Assembly (NCBI GenBank): GCA_937899415.1
Contig: CALBPI010000014.1
Location: 1-43,233 of the forward strand
Reading direction: 5' to 3'
From: an uncultured Gammaproteobacteria bacterium
GTDB lineage: Bacteria; Pseudomonadota; Gammaproteobacteria; Steroidobacterales; Woeseiaceae
Length of the DNA: 43,233 nucleotides
The translations under genes and the position numbers were made by a program. Shown here piece by piece: positions 32,264-39,771 of the stretch; position 1 is the stretch's first letter; each line of letters begins with the position of its first letter. The notes beneath the pieces were generated by a model. That model saw only the letters and a list, made by a program, of their open reading frames with translations. It did no database searches and had not been told where the DNA came from.

Positions 32264-33241
32264 ATGTTCGAATCTCAAACTGTCGACCATTTGCACCTGC
32301 TCGCGCGCCAGTTCGACGGGCTGGCAGCGCAGGATGTCGACCCTGATACAGCCTTGCAGCGAATCGCCGACGCCGTCCCCAACCGTTACGCCCAGGACGC
32401 AACGCGGTTGCGCGCACTGATCACAGCCGAAGGCGACATCGACCTCTACACGGTGGGGGCGTCGCCTTACGGGCGCCTAGCCGGTCTCGTAAAGACATCC
32501 GGGCTCGATGCCCACGGGCGCATTCAGCTGCTTCGCGACTTCTCTCACTATGTCACGCAAACCAGGCTCGTCATCGGCACTTACTGGGCCGGTTTCAGTG
32601 GTTTCATCCTCTACACGCTCGCTCTGGTCGGGATTGCCCTCCTCATCACGGGCATGTTCAGTGCCTTCGTCATCCCCGCTTTTCGTGGGCTGTTCACGAT
32701 GACGGGTGGGCGCTTGCCGGTCTTCAGCGCCGCGCTGCTTGGTGGCGAGCAAATCCTGCCCGCGCTGCTGCTCGTTTTGGCACTGATAGTCGCCGGCCTG
32801 ATCGTGTTTTCGGGCATCACGGTTCGAAACCGGCTGCAGCGGATGGCACCGCTACCCGCGTGGGTCACCCTGCTCCCGGGACTGGGAACGCTGCGCCAGA
32901 GCTGGCAACGCGATCTCTATCTGAACACGCTCCGTCTGCTACGCCGGGCGGGGCTGGGAGACGCGGAGGCGCAGGCCATCGCGGCCGAACAGTCGGGCTT
33001 CGACGTCGCGCTCGCGAGTCGTGACAGGGCGATGGAGGCGCTGGCTATCGCGGAGCCCCTCGGGCTGCTGGACTCAGAACTCGATAGCCAGTGCAGCGAT
33101 CACGTGGCGCGTCTCACCGACGACCTGCTCGCAGCCCGCGACCGCATTGCCTTCGCTACCAAAGTCATTCTTTACGCCGTCATCGCTCTACTCGTCATCG
33201 CGATGTACCAGCCCCTCTTCCAGATGGGCGCGATCATTTGA
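32264..33241 (+). CDS. Shortened type II secretion/type IV pilus GspF/PilC-like membrane protein
   Basis: A 325-residue T2SSF-family protein. Normal PilC/GspF proteins have about 400 residues and two copies of the F domain; here the C-terminal copy is clear (LPGLGTLRQSWQRDLYLNTL, LRRAGLGDAEAQAIA, and the helix ATKVILYAVIALLVIAMY), while the N-terminal copy is degenerate. Three hydrophobic helices are visible: about residues 105-130, 165-188, and the last 30. Such proteins sit in the inner membrane and connect the assembly ATPase to the pilus base. No ATPase (PilB/PilT-like) is encoded in the cluster. The ATG at 32264 lies 5 bases past the pilin-like stop, and the major pilin gene follows by 11 bases. 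Confidence 0.82.
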   Translation: MFESQTVDHLHLLARQFDGLAAQDVDPDTALQRIADAVPNRYAQDATRLRALITAEGDIDLYTVGASPYGRLAGLVKTSGLDAHGRIQLLRDFSHYVTQTRLVIGTYWAGFSGFILYTLALVGIALLITGMFSAFVIPAFRGLFTMTGGRLPVFSAALLGGEQILPALLLVLALIVAGLIVFSGITVRNRLQRMAPLPAWVTLLPGLGTLRQSWQRDLYLNTLRLLRRAGLGDAEAQAIAAEQSGFDVALASRDRAMEALAIAEPLGLLDSELDSQCSDHVARLTDDLLAARDRIAFATKVILYAVIALLVIAMYQPLFQMGAII

Positions 33242-33252
33242 GGACCCCGAAG

Positions 33253-33726
33253 ATGAAAAGAAACGGATTCACACTTATCGAGCTCATGATCGTCGTCGCC
33301 ATCATCGGCATCCTCGCGTCGATCGCGATCCCCGCCTACCAGGACTACACGATCCGCGCGCAGGTGATCGAGGCGATGTCGCTGACAAGCACAATGAAGG
33401 GCTCTATCGACGAGTACTACCGCGATCGCGGCGAATTTCCGGCCGACAATGAGACCGCCGGCACACCGCTACCTGAGCAAATGATCGGCAACTACGTGAA
33501 TCAGATCACGGTCGAGGGTGGCGCCATGCACGTGCGCTTCGGCAACCACGCCAACGCGCGGGTCGCCGACGAGATTCTCTCCATCCGACCGCTGATCGTC
33601 CCGGGCAGTCCACTGACGCCGCTGTCCTGGAACTGCGGCTACCGCGACGCGCCGACGGGTATGGAGCCGGTCGGCGAGAACCGCTCTACGATTGAAAAGA
33701 AGTACGTGCCATCAGCGTGTCGGTGA
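33253..33726 (+). CDS. Type IV pilin (PilA/PilE-like)
   Basis: A 157-residue type IVa prepilin. The leader is short (MKRNG) and cleavage would fall before FTLIELMIVVAIIGILASIA, with Glu5 of the mature protein present. The long N-terminal helix continues into QDYTIRAQVIEAMSLTSTMK, a typical pilin segment. The C-terminal disulfide loop is plausible between the Cys of WNCGY and the one in PSACR at the end. ATG at 33253 is directly before the leader; longer upstream frames are not pilin-like. It is the last gene of the cluster, followed at once by REP-like palindromes. Pilin assembly machinery (PilB, PilD, PilQ) must come from elsewhere. Confidence 0.95.
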   Translation: MKRNGFTLIELMIVVAIIGILASIAIPAYQDYTIRAQVIEAMSLTSTMKGSIDEYYRDRGEFPADNETAGTPLPEQMIGNYVNQITVEGGAMHVRFGNHANARVADEILSIRPLIVPGSPLTPLSWNCGYRDAPTGMEPVGENRSTIEKKYVPSACR

Positions 33727-33731
33727 CGCAC

Positions 33732-33895
33732 CGTCATTGCGACCAACCACCGTCATTGCGACCAACCAGCGTCATTGCGAGGCCACGAAGTGGCCGCGGC
33801 AATCTCCCAACGTCATCGTGACTTTTTGGAGATTGCCACGCCCGCTGCGCGGGCTCGCAATGACGGAGTGCGCCCGCTGCGCGGGCTCGCAATGA
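33732..33895. repeat. REP-like cluster between pilin and S9 peptidase genes
   Basis: Heads CGTCATTGCGA begin at 33732, 33751 and 33770, a period of 19 bp; only the third continues into a full element. GGCAATCTCC (33798-33807) and GGAGATTGCC (33828-33837) are the facing inverted ends. Tail copies CCCGCTGCGCGGGCTCGCAA begin at 33841 and 33873 (period 32). The element lies between the convergent stops of the pilin and S9 peptidase genes, so it may terminate or stabilise both transcripts. Nothing else is encoded here. Confidence 0.9.
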
Positions 33896-33904
33896 TGCGT
33901 GCGC

Positions 33905-36301
33905 CTACTCCGGCGCGATCACATACCGCTTCATGAGCTTGTAGATCCGCCGGTACTCGTCGAGCCACGAGTCCGCGTGGACGAAACCGTGTGGGTCGAG
34001 CGGGTACATCGCGATTTCCCAGTCTTCCTTCTGCAGCTCGAGCAGGCGCTGCACGAGCAACACGGAGTCCTGGAAGAACACGTTGTCGTCCTGCATGCCG
34101 GCTGCGATAAGCATCGGGCTTTCGAGTCCCTCGACGAAGTAGATCGGTGAGCTCTTCTCGTAGGCCACGGGATCGATGAGCGGCGTGTTGAGGATGTTCG
34201 ACGTGTAGCCGTGGTTGTAGTGCGCCCAGTCGATGACGGGGCGCAGCCCGGCACCCGCGGCGAACAAATCGGGGTCGCGGAACAGCGCCATGAAGGTCAT
34301 GAAGCCGCCGTACGATCCGCCGTACACGCCCACACGCCTGGGATCGACGTTGTAGTTCTCAGCGAGCCAGGTAACACCGTCCTGGAAGTCCTCGAGCTCG
34401 GGGTGACCCATCTGGCGGTAGATCGCTGTACGCCAGTCGCGCCCGTAGCCCTTCGACGCGCGGTAGTCCATGTCGATGACAATGACTCCCTCTCGCGCGA
34501 GCAGCGTGTGGAACATGAACTCGCGGAAATAGTAAGGCCAGCCCGCGTGCGCGTTCTGTGTGTAGCCCGCGCCGTGCACGAACATGACGGCGGGGTAGGT
34601 CTGCGACGCATCGTAGTCGGGCGGCAGGTAGAGCTTCGTGTAGATCGGACGATCAACGTGCGACGAGGGCACCTCAACGATCTCCGGGATCACCCATTCG
34701 ATGGCCTTGTAGGCATCGGTGACCGTATCCGTAAGCCGTGTCGAGCTGCCATCGGCAACGAGCACATGGAACAGGTCTTCGTGGCGGTCGAACTCGCTGT
34801 GAATAACCAGCAGCGAACGGCCATCGGGCGACAGGCGAAAATGATTCACGCCGCCCAGGTCCGTCAGGGTCTCGATGTCGCCGCCGTTGACGGGCACGCG
34901 ATGGATCTCCCAGGTACTCGGGTGCCGGGCATTGGCGCGGAAGTAAAGGTAGGCCTCGTCGGGGCTCAGCACAGGCTCTTCGACGACAAACTCGCCGCGC
35001 GTCAGCGTGCGCACTCGACGGTTGCCAACCTTCTTCGTGTAGAGCTGTGAGTAGCCCGAGACCTCGGACTGGAACCAGATCGTCTTGCTGTCGCCCAGCC
35101 AGCCGAAGTTGTTGTGCGTGTAGTTGATCCAGGCCGTGTCGCTCAGACGGTCGAGCACCTCCAGCTCGGGCGCATCGGTGCCCGTCGTCACGATCCAGCG
35201 GTCCTTGTTGTCACGCGAATGCAGCTGCAGCGCGACCTGGCTGCCGTCGGGTGACCACTGCGCATCCTCAACCGCGATGGCGCGAACGTCGGGCGCCTTG
35301 AGTTGCTTCTCCACCTTCGCGCTGTCGGCGCCGCGTTCGACGTGCCAGGCCAGCGCCGTTTCGCGCAGCTCGGCCATCGGGTCCTCATCAGCCCCCTCAA
35401 GCTCAGCAAAGCCAAGCTTCGTGACCTCGCGGTCGACAAGGCTGACGAGCCACACCGTGTGCGGCGGTGGCACATTGCGGCCCACGCGGGGTCGCAGCTC
35501 GCGCGTCTCCGTGTAGCCACTCTCGGTGACGTAGTTGGGCATCACGCCACGCTTGCCGCGCTTGAAGCCTTTGGGCTGCGTCACGATGAGCAGGTGACGC
35601 GCGTCGGGCGACAGCGCCATGCCCGCCTCTTCAATCTTCTTACCCAGGTAAATGGGCAGTGGCGCACCAGCCGCGCTTTCGGTCTGGCGTGCTTCGCGGT
35701 AGTCGGCGAGCGCGTCTCTCTGCCGCTCGACCTCAACCACGGTTTCATAGATACGGCGCTGGCTCTCGCGCAGCGTATCGAAACCTTCGTCGGCGTCGGG
35801 GTCTTCGGCAAAACGCAGATCGGCGAGTTGCGCGACGGCGCCCGAATCGAGGTCGTGCATGACGTAGCCCGCACCGTTGCGGTAGCTCACGGCGGAGCGA
35901 CCCAGTACGAATTGCGCGTCACGCTCTCGTGCGGTGGTTCGGGTCAGCTGCTGGACGTCGCCGTCGGGCAGCGCGCGCCAGAACACATCGCCGTTCTCGG
36001 TCCAGACCACGGCGCTGCGGTCCGCGTTGTAGGCACGGCTTGCATTCGACGATGCAGGCATCTCGGGCGCCACAAGCTCGGCCCGCGCATCGATGAGCGT
36101 CAGCCGATACGGATCGCGAATGCGCTCGCCGGCGCGCTTCTGCAGGTAGTAGACCGCCTGGCTCGAGTCGTCCCACCAGGGGTTCTCGGGCTTATTACCG
36201 ATCCAGTCGGGGTCAGCCATGATGCGTTCGAGCGTGACGGGTTCCTGGGCGAACGCCGAGGTAACGGCGCATGCAGCCAGTGCGGCAAAAATCCTGCGCA
36301 T
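33905..36301 (-). CDS. S9 family peptidase (dipeptidyl peptidase IV/prolyl oligopeptidase type)
   Basis: A 798-residue exported serine peptidase. The signal peptide is RRIFAALAACAVTSAFA. An N-terminal beta-propeller part (about 30-550) has repeated SPDG/SPDE motifs such as WSPDGSQVAL and LSPDGRSLLV. The C-terminal alpha/beta hydrolase domain holds Ser663 (GGSYGGF), Asp738/739 (MQDDNV) and His771 (DPHGF), the family triad. It would cleave dipeptides or prolyl bonds from peptides in the periplasm. ATG at 36301 has AGGAG just upstream. It lies 55 bases downstream of the DUF2341 gene stop. REP-like elements follow its 3' end. Confidence 0.95.
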   Translation of the reverse strand: MRRIFAALAACAVTSAFAQEPVTLERIMADPDWIGNKPENPWWDDSSQAVYYLQKRAGERIRDPYRLTLIDARAELVAPEMPASSNASRAYNADRSAVVWTENGDVFWRALPDGDVQQLTRTTARERDAQFVLGRSAVSYRNGAGYVMHDLDSGAVAQLADLRFAEDPDADEGFDTLRESQRRIYETVVEVERQRDALADYREARQTESAAGAPLPIYLGKKIEEAGMALSPDARHLLIVTQPKGFKRGKRGVMPNYVTESGYTETRELRPRVGRNVPPPHTVWLVSLVDREVTKLGFAELEGADEDPMAELRETALAWHVERGADSAKVEKQLKAPDVRAIAVEDAQWSPDGSQVALQLHSRDNKDRWIVTTGTDAPELEVLDRLSDTAWINYTHNNFGWLGDSKTIWFQSEVSGYSQLYTKKVGNRRVRTLTRGEFVVEEPVLSPDEAYLYFRANARHPSTWEIHRVPVNGGDIETLTDLGGVNHFRLSPDGRSLLVIHSEFDRHEDLFHVLVADGSSTRLTDTVTDAYKAIEWVIPEIVEVPSSHVDRPIYTKLYLPPDYDASQTYPAVMFVHGAGYTQNAHAGWPYYFREFMFHTLLAREGVIVIDMDYRASKGYGRDWRTAIYRQMGHPELEDFQDGVTWLAENYNVDPRRVGVYGGSYGGFMTFMALFRDPDLFAAGAGLRPVIDWAHYNHGYTSNILNTPLIDPVAYEKSSPIYFVEGLESPMLIAAGMQDDNVFFQDSVLLVQRLLELQKEDWEIAMYPLDPHGFVHADSWLDEYRRIYKLMKRYVIAPE

Positions 36302-36356
36302 TGCGAGCTCCTGGGTTGGATGGGCGCGCGATAGGTTAGCAGGAAAGCTGCCCCCC

Positions 36357-37976
36357 TCAGCGGATCCGGACGCGGAAGAAGACCGAGAAGGTGGTCAGGC
36401 CGCCCGAGGGCGCGCCCGCCATGGCGCCTGACGGCCGGATACGCAAAAAGCGGACGGCCGGATCGGTGCCGACCGCATCGGCGACCGGCGTGTAATTGAA
36501 GTTCACGCCGTCCGTCGAAAACTCGATGTCGTCGGTGCTATTGCCGAGCCCAAGGAAACTCAGCGACAGGCCGCTCGAACTCGCGCCCGGGCCGTCCTCG
36601 AAGCGAACCGGCCCGGCACCGGGCGCGATATCCGCTACGACCAGATCCGTACCTGCGGGCAAGGGTTCGGTGATCACGAGCGAGTCGCCATCAACGGGGC
36701 CCGCGCCCGAATTCTCAACGCGGATCGCGTACTCGGTCACGGCACCCGGAATATCGAAGGGGCCCGAACCCCCGTTTACGGGGTCCGTCTGCGTCGCGGC
36801 GTTCTTGAATACGGTCAGGGTCGGCGTCCCGATGGATTCGATACCGCCCAACGCTGCCAAAGGCTCGGGCTCGACGTAGCGGCGCACGTAGATGTTGCGC
36901 AACCGCGCCTGGTCCTGCGCCGTCATAATGGCAACAAAGCCGCGATTCGTGACCGTTGTGTTGTCGGTGCCCCGCGCCTGCAGGTTGCCCGCATTCGGGA
37001 ACGCATCGGCGGCCCAGAACGCGCTCGAGTCCTCGTCCCAGAAACGAAGCGCGGTCGGGTTGGCGCCGAAGGCCGCCAGCGCCTGGCGCCGCCACTGGTT
37101 GGGCACGATGTCGCCGGGGTTGCCATTCTGCACGGCGATCTGGCCACGCTGCCGCCGCATGATCGCGCCGTCGTGCGTGTAGCCGTTGGCGTTGCCGCAG
37201 CCCGATTGGGGAAACTCGCCACGGTTGGTCGAGAAATAGTGGTTGGAGCTCTCGCTGCCACCGCTGCCCGACTGGATGATGCCGCGCACCATGACGCCCG
37301 TGGTCATGTTGATGGGGAAGCAGTCGATGTGCCAGAACTCGGCCTCGATGAATACATCGCGCTCGTCGACGGCGCGCCGGTAGCCGCTCGTGAAGTTATC
37401 GCCGTTGCGATAGGTGTAGTAGCCCGCCGCATTCCAGGCCAGCGTGTTGTCCCAACCGCTGCCGTGCCAGGGGTCGATGCGGCCGCGGATATAGCTCGCG
37501 GCGCGGTTCACGCTGGCATCGTCGTACCAGAGGTACACGTTGGTCGTACTTAGCGCTGCGGGCGCGCCTGCTGACGCATTGTCGTAGTAGAGGTAGAAGT
37601 CGTCGTTGGTGACGGAATTAGGCAAACCGATGGGCGCTGCGAAACGGATGTCGGTCTGCGCCGTGTTGCAGCCAATGACATGGCGCGGCAGGTCCTGCCA
37701 GCCCGTGCCGTTGAAGTAGACGATACGCAGGTCGTCACAATCGTTTTGCAGCTCGCCAGCCGCGATGAGCGACTGGGTGTCCAGCGGCGAGACTCGCAGC
37801 GTGTAGCCCGCATAACCCTTGTCAGGCGCGACGGGGCCCGTGCTGACGGCGACATTGCGACGCAGGCCCCAGTCGTTGTCCCACCACTCCGAGGTCGCGG
37901 CCTGGGCGGCCCCCGCAGCGAGTGCCAACGCGGCCCCGGCAGCCAGATGTCGATAGCTCGTCGTTTCCCCATGCAT
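36357..37976 (-). CDS. DUF2341 surface protein with Ig-like C-terminus
   Basis: A 539-residue secreted protein. The signal peptide is HLAAGAALALAAGAAQA. EWWDNDWGLRRNVAV begins the DUF2341-type domain; tyrosine/Trp-rich segments (DFYLYYDNAS, NVYLWYDDAS) are typical of these beta-sandwich surface proteins. A central lectin/LamG-like part follows, with Cys residues in WHIDCFPIN and SGCGNANGY. The C-terminal ~160 residues (PTLTVFKNAATQTDPVNG, EYAIRVENSGAGPVDGDSLV) resemble DUF11-like repeats of adhesins. MshQ-like pilus-associated proteins have a similar layout, so a link to the nearby pilin genes is possible but unproven. Start ATG at 37976 has no clear Shine-Dalgarno. Confidence 0.8.
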   Translation of the reverse strand: MHGETTSYRHLAAGAALALAAGAAQAATSEWWDNDWGLRRNVAVSTGPVAPDKGYAGYTLRVSPLDTQSLIAAGELQNDCDDLRIVYFNGTGWQDLPRHVIGCNTAQTDIRFAAPIGLPNSVTNDDFYLYYDNASAGAPAALSTTNVYLWYDDASVNRAASYIRGRIDPWHGSGWDNTLAWNAAGYYTYRNGDNFTSGYRRAVDERDVFIEAEFWHIDCFPINMTTGVMVRGIIQSGSGGSESSNHYFSTNRGEFPQSGCGNANGYTHDGAIMRRQRGQIAVQNGNPGDIVPNQWRRQALAAFGANPTALRFWDEDSSAFWAADAFPNAGNLQARGTDNTTVTNRGFVAIMTAQDQARLRNIYVRRYVEPEPLAALGGIESIGTPTLTVFKNAATQTDPVNGGSGPFDIPGAVTEYAIRVENSGAGPVDGDSLVITEPLPAGTDLVVADIAPGAGPVRFEDGPGASSSGLSLSFLGLGNSTDDIEFSTDGVNFNYTPVADAVGTDPAVRFLRIRPSGAMAGAPSGGLTTFSVFFRVRIR

Positions 37977-38008
37977 CGGGGCATTCTAACGGCAACAGGC
38001 CGCCGAAA

Positions 38009-38032
38009 GGTCCGACGACGCTGCGTCGGACC
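38009..38032. terminator. Perfect hairpin downstream of the cysteine synthase gene
   Basis: GGTCCGACG and CGTCGGACC pair perfectly over 9 bp with a 6-base loop. It stands 15 bases past the cysteine synthase stop in the 71-bp gap before the DUF2341 gene. No T-run is present on the minus strand, so termination would be factor-dependent or partial. Confidence 0.45.
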
Positions 38033-38047
38033 CCGGCTTGACCAGGC

Positions 38048-39007
38048 TTACTGGCTCAGCATCGTGAGCCAATCGTCGTCAGAGCCCTCGGCAACGTCGG
38101 CAAACAGCGGCGTCGAGAGGTAGCGCTCCGCAGTGTCAGGCAGCATGGCAAGCAACACCGAACCCTCCGGTGCGTCCTTGGCCGCCTTGAGTGCCGCAGC
38201 AAAGGTGCCGCCGCCCGAGATGCCTGTGAAAATGCCCTCCTTGTGCGCCAGTGCCTGTGCCGTGGCAATCGACTCGTCGTCGGTTACGGGAATGAGCGCA
38301 TCGAAGATCTCGCGGTTGAGCACGCCGGGCACAAAGTCCGGCGTCCAGCCCTGGATCTTGTGCGGCTGCCATTCCTTGCCGGCCAGAAGCTGTGCCGCCT
38401 CGGGCTCCGTCGCCACGATCTGGATATCGGGTCGCGCGGCCTTGATGACCTCGCCTGCACCCGTCATGGTGCCGCCCGTGCCCCATCCGGTAACCCAGTA
38501 ATCGAGTCGCTTGTCGGCGAAGTCCGAGAGGATCTCCGGGCCTGTCGTCGCGCGGTGAAACGCCGGGTTGGCCGGGTTCTCGAACTGGCTGGCCCAGAAC
38601 CAGCCATGCGCTTCGGCGAGCTCCTGCGCCTTCTTGACCATACCCGTGCCACGCTCGGCGGCGGGCGTCAGGATGACCTTGGCACCCAGGCCCCGCATCA
38701 CCTTGCGGCGCTCGATCGAGAACGACTCGGCCATGACGGCCACGAACGGGTAGCCACGCGCCGCACAGACCATGGCCAGCGCCACGCCCGTATTGCCCGA
38801 TGTGGCCTCAACGACCGTCTGACCGGGCTTGAGAACCCCGCGCCTCTCGGCATCGAGAATGATGGCGTAAGCCAGCCGGTCCTTGACCGACGACATCGGG
38901 TTAAAGGCCTCGACCTTCACATACATCGTCACATGCTCGGGCGCGATGCGGTTGATGCGGACGATCGGCGTCTTGCCGATGGTCTCGAGGATGTTGTTGT
39001 AGATCAC
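38048..39007 (-). CDS. cysK: Cysteine synthase (O-acetylserine sulfhydrylase)
   Basis: A 319-residue PLP enzyme making L-cysteine from O-acetylserine and sulfide. The PLP lysine is Lys42 in NPMSSVKDRLA. EATSGNTG binds the substrate carboxylate, GTGGT(M/I) the phosphate, and the C-terminal GISGGG segment completes the site. Length fits CysK-type A. Against a plain CysK label: the two isozymes CysK and CysM are hard to separate from sequence, but KAARPDIQIVATEP and the length favour CysK. The start is GTG at 39007 with GGAG 9 bases upstream; a nearby ATG in another frame stops immediately. It lies 24 bases after the DUF429 gene. Confidence 0.94.
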   Translation of the reverse strand: MIYNNILETIGKTPIVRINRIAPEHVTMYVKVEAFNPMSSVKDRLAYAIILDAERRGVLKPGQTVVEATSGNTGVALAMVCAARGYPFVAVMAESFSIERRKVMRGLGAKVILTPAAERGTGMVKKAQELAEAHGWFWASQFENPANPAFHRATTGPEILSDFADKRLDYWVTGWGTGGTMTGAGEVIKAARPDIQIVATEPEAAQLLAGKEWQPHKIQGWTPDFVPGVLNREIFDALIPVTDDESIATAQALAHKEGIFTGISGGGTFAAALKAAKDAPEGSVLLAMLPDTAERYLSTPLFADVAEGSDDDWLTMLSQ

Positions 39008-39031
39008 TTCATTGTCTCCAGGGGATATTTC

Positions 39032-39766
39032 TTATGTGTGCCGCGCTTCGACCACAGAGGTGCGCGGCGGTTGCATGATGGCCATGCGCAGTCCGCGCTC
39101 ATCGTGGATCGGTGAGTCCGGCAGGGTCTCCAGCGCCGCGTCGAAGCGCGCCGTGACGGCGCCGACGAGTGCGTCGAGGATGTCATCGTCGGCCACCTGT
39201 CGCCGCGCGTGGTTTTGTCTCACCTTTGATGCGATAGCTTCTGCATGGGTTGCAAAGTCCTGCAACAACGCCAGCCGCGCCGCGCGCCCGGCCGGTGTTT
39301 TCTTGCTGTCCGCGAGCGCCACGCCGCCATTGAGCACCGCGAACGCGACCTCGGGATGCATCTCCTGGACCGGGCACGGCGGCGTCTCCGTGGCCAGGTA
39401 ATCATCGAGCTCACGAATCTTGCCCGTGATGTTCCAGGTCTGCTTCGAGAGGCGGCGCCCGAGCTCGGCGGCGTTGATATCGCAGGCCTCGAGGTAGTCC
39501 TGCGCCGCCAGCGCTGCGCGTGAGGGCACGGGAAACACCGAGGAACCGCGCCGGCCTAAGAGACGCCTAGCGGCCTTGTCGCAGAGGCGCTCCGGGACCG
39601 TGGCCGAAGGCAGGCCGATGGGCATGTCTACGAGCACACGCGCTGGGGACTCGAGCCCCAGCATCAGCTCGTGGAAGCCCGCCGCGAGGTGCGTATGCGA
39701 TGCACCTGACGCATCGAGGCCGACGCCGATCCAGCCGCCCGGGCAGCCGTCGACGCCGTAGAACAT
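39032..39766 (-). CDS. DUF429 family protein (predicted RNase H-like nuclease)
   Basis: A 244-residue DUF429 protein. FYGVDGCPGGWIGVGLD at the N-terminus and VLVDMPIGLP near 48 are the family hallmarks, with acidic residues placed as in RNase H-like folds. EMHPEVAFAVLNGG and DDDILDALVGAVTAR follow. Nuclease activity is a prediction for the family and not shown. ATG at 39766 was selected because the protein begins with the conserved strand; the frame is open further upstream to 39952 but there overlaps the FAD gene without similarity. It lies 5 bases past the oxidoreductase stop, suggesting co-transcription. Confidence 0.88.
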   Translation of the reverse strand: MFYGVDGCPGGWIGVGLDASGASHTHLAAGFHELMLGLESPARVLVDMPIGLPSATVPERLCDKAARRLLGRRGSSVFPVPSRAALAAQDYLEACDINAAELGRRLSKQTWNITGKIRELDDYLATETPPCPVQEMHPEVAFAVLNGGVALADSKKTPAGRAARLALLQDFATHAEAIASKVRQNHARRQVADDDILDALVGAVTARFDAALETLPDSPIHDERGLRMAIMQPPRTSVVEARHT

Positions 39767-39771
39767 CCCGA

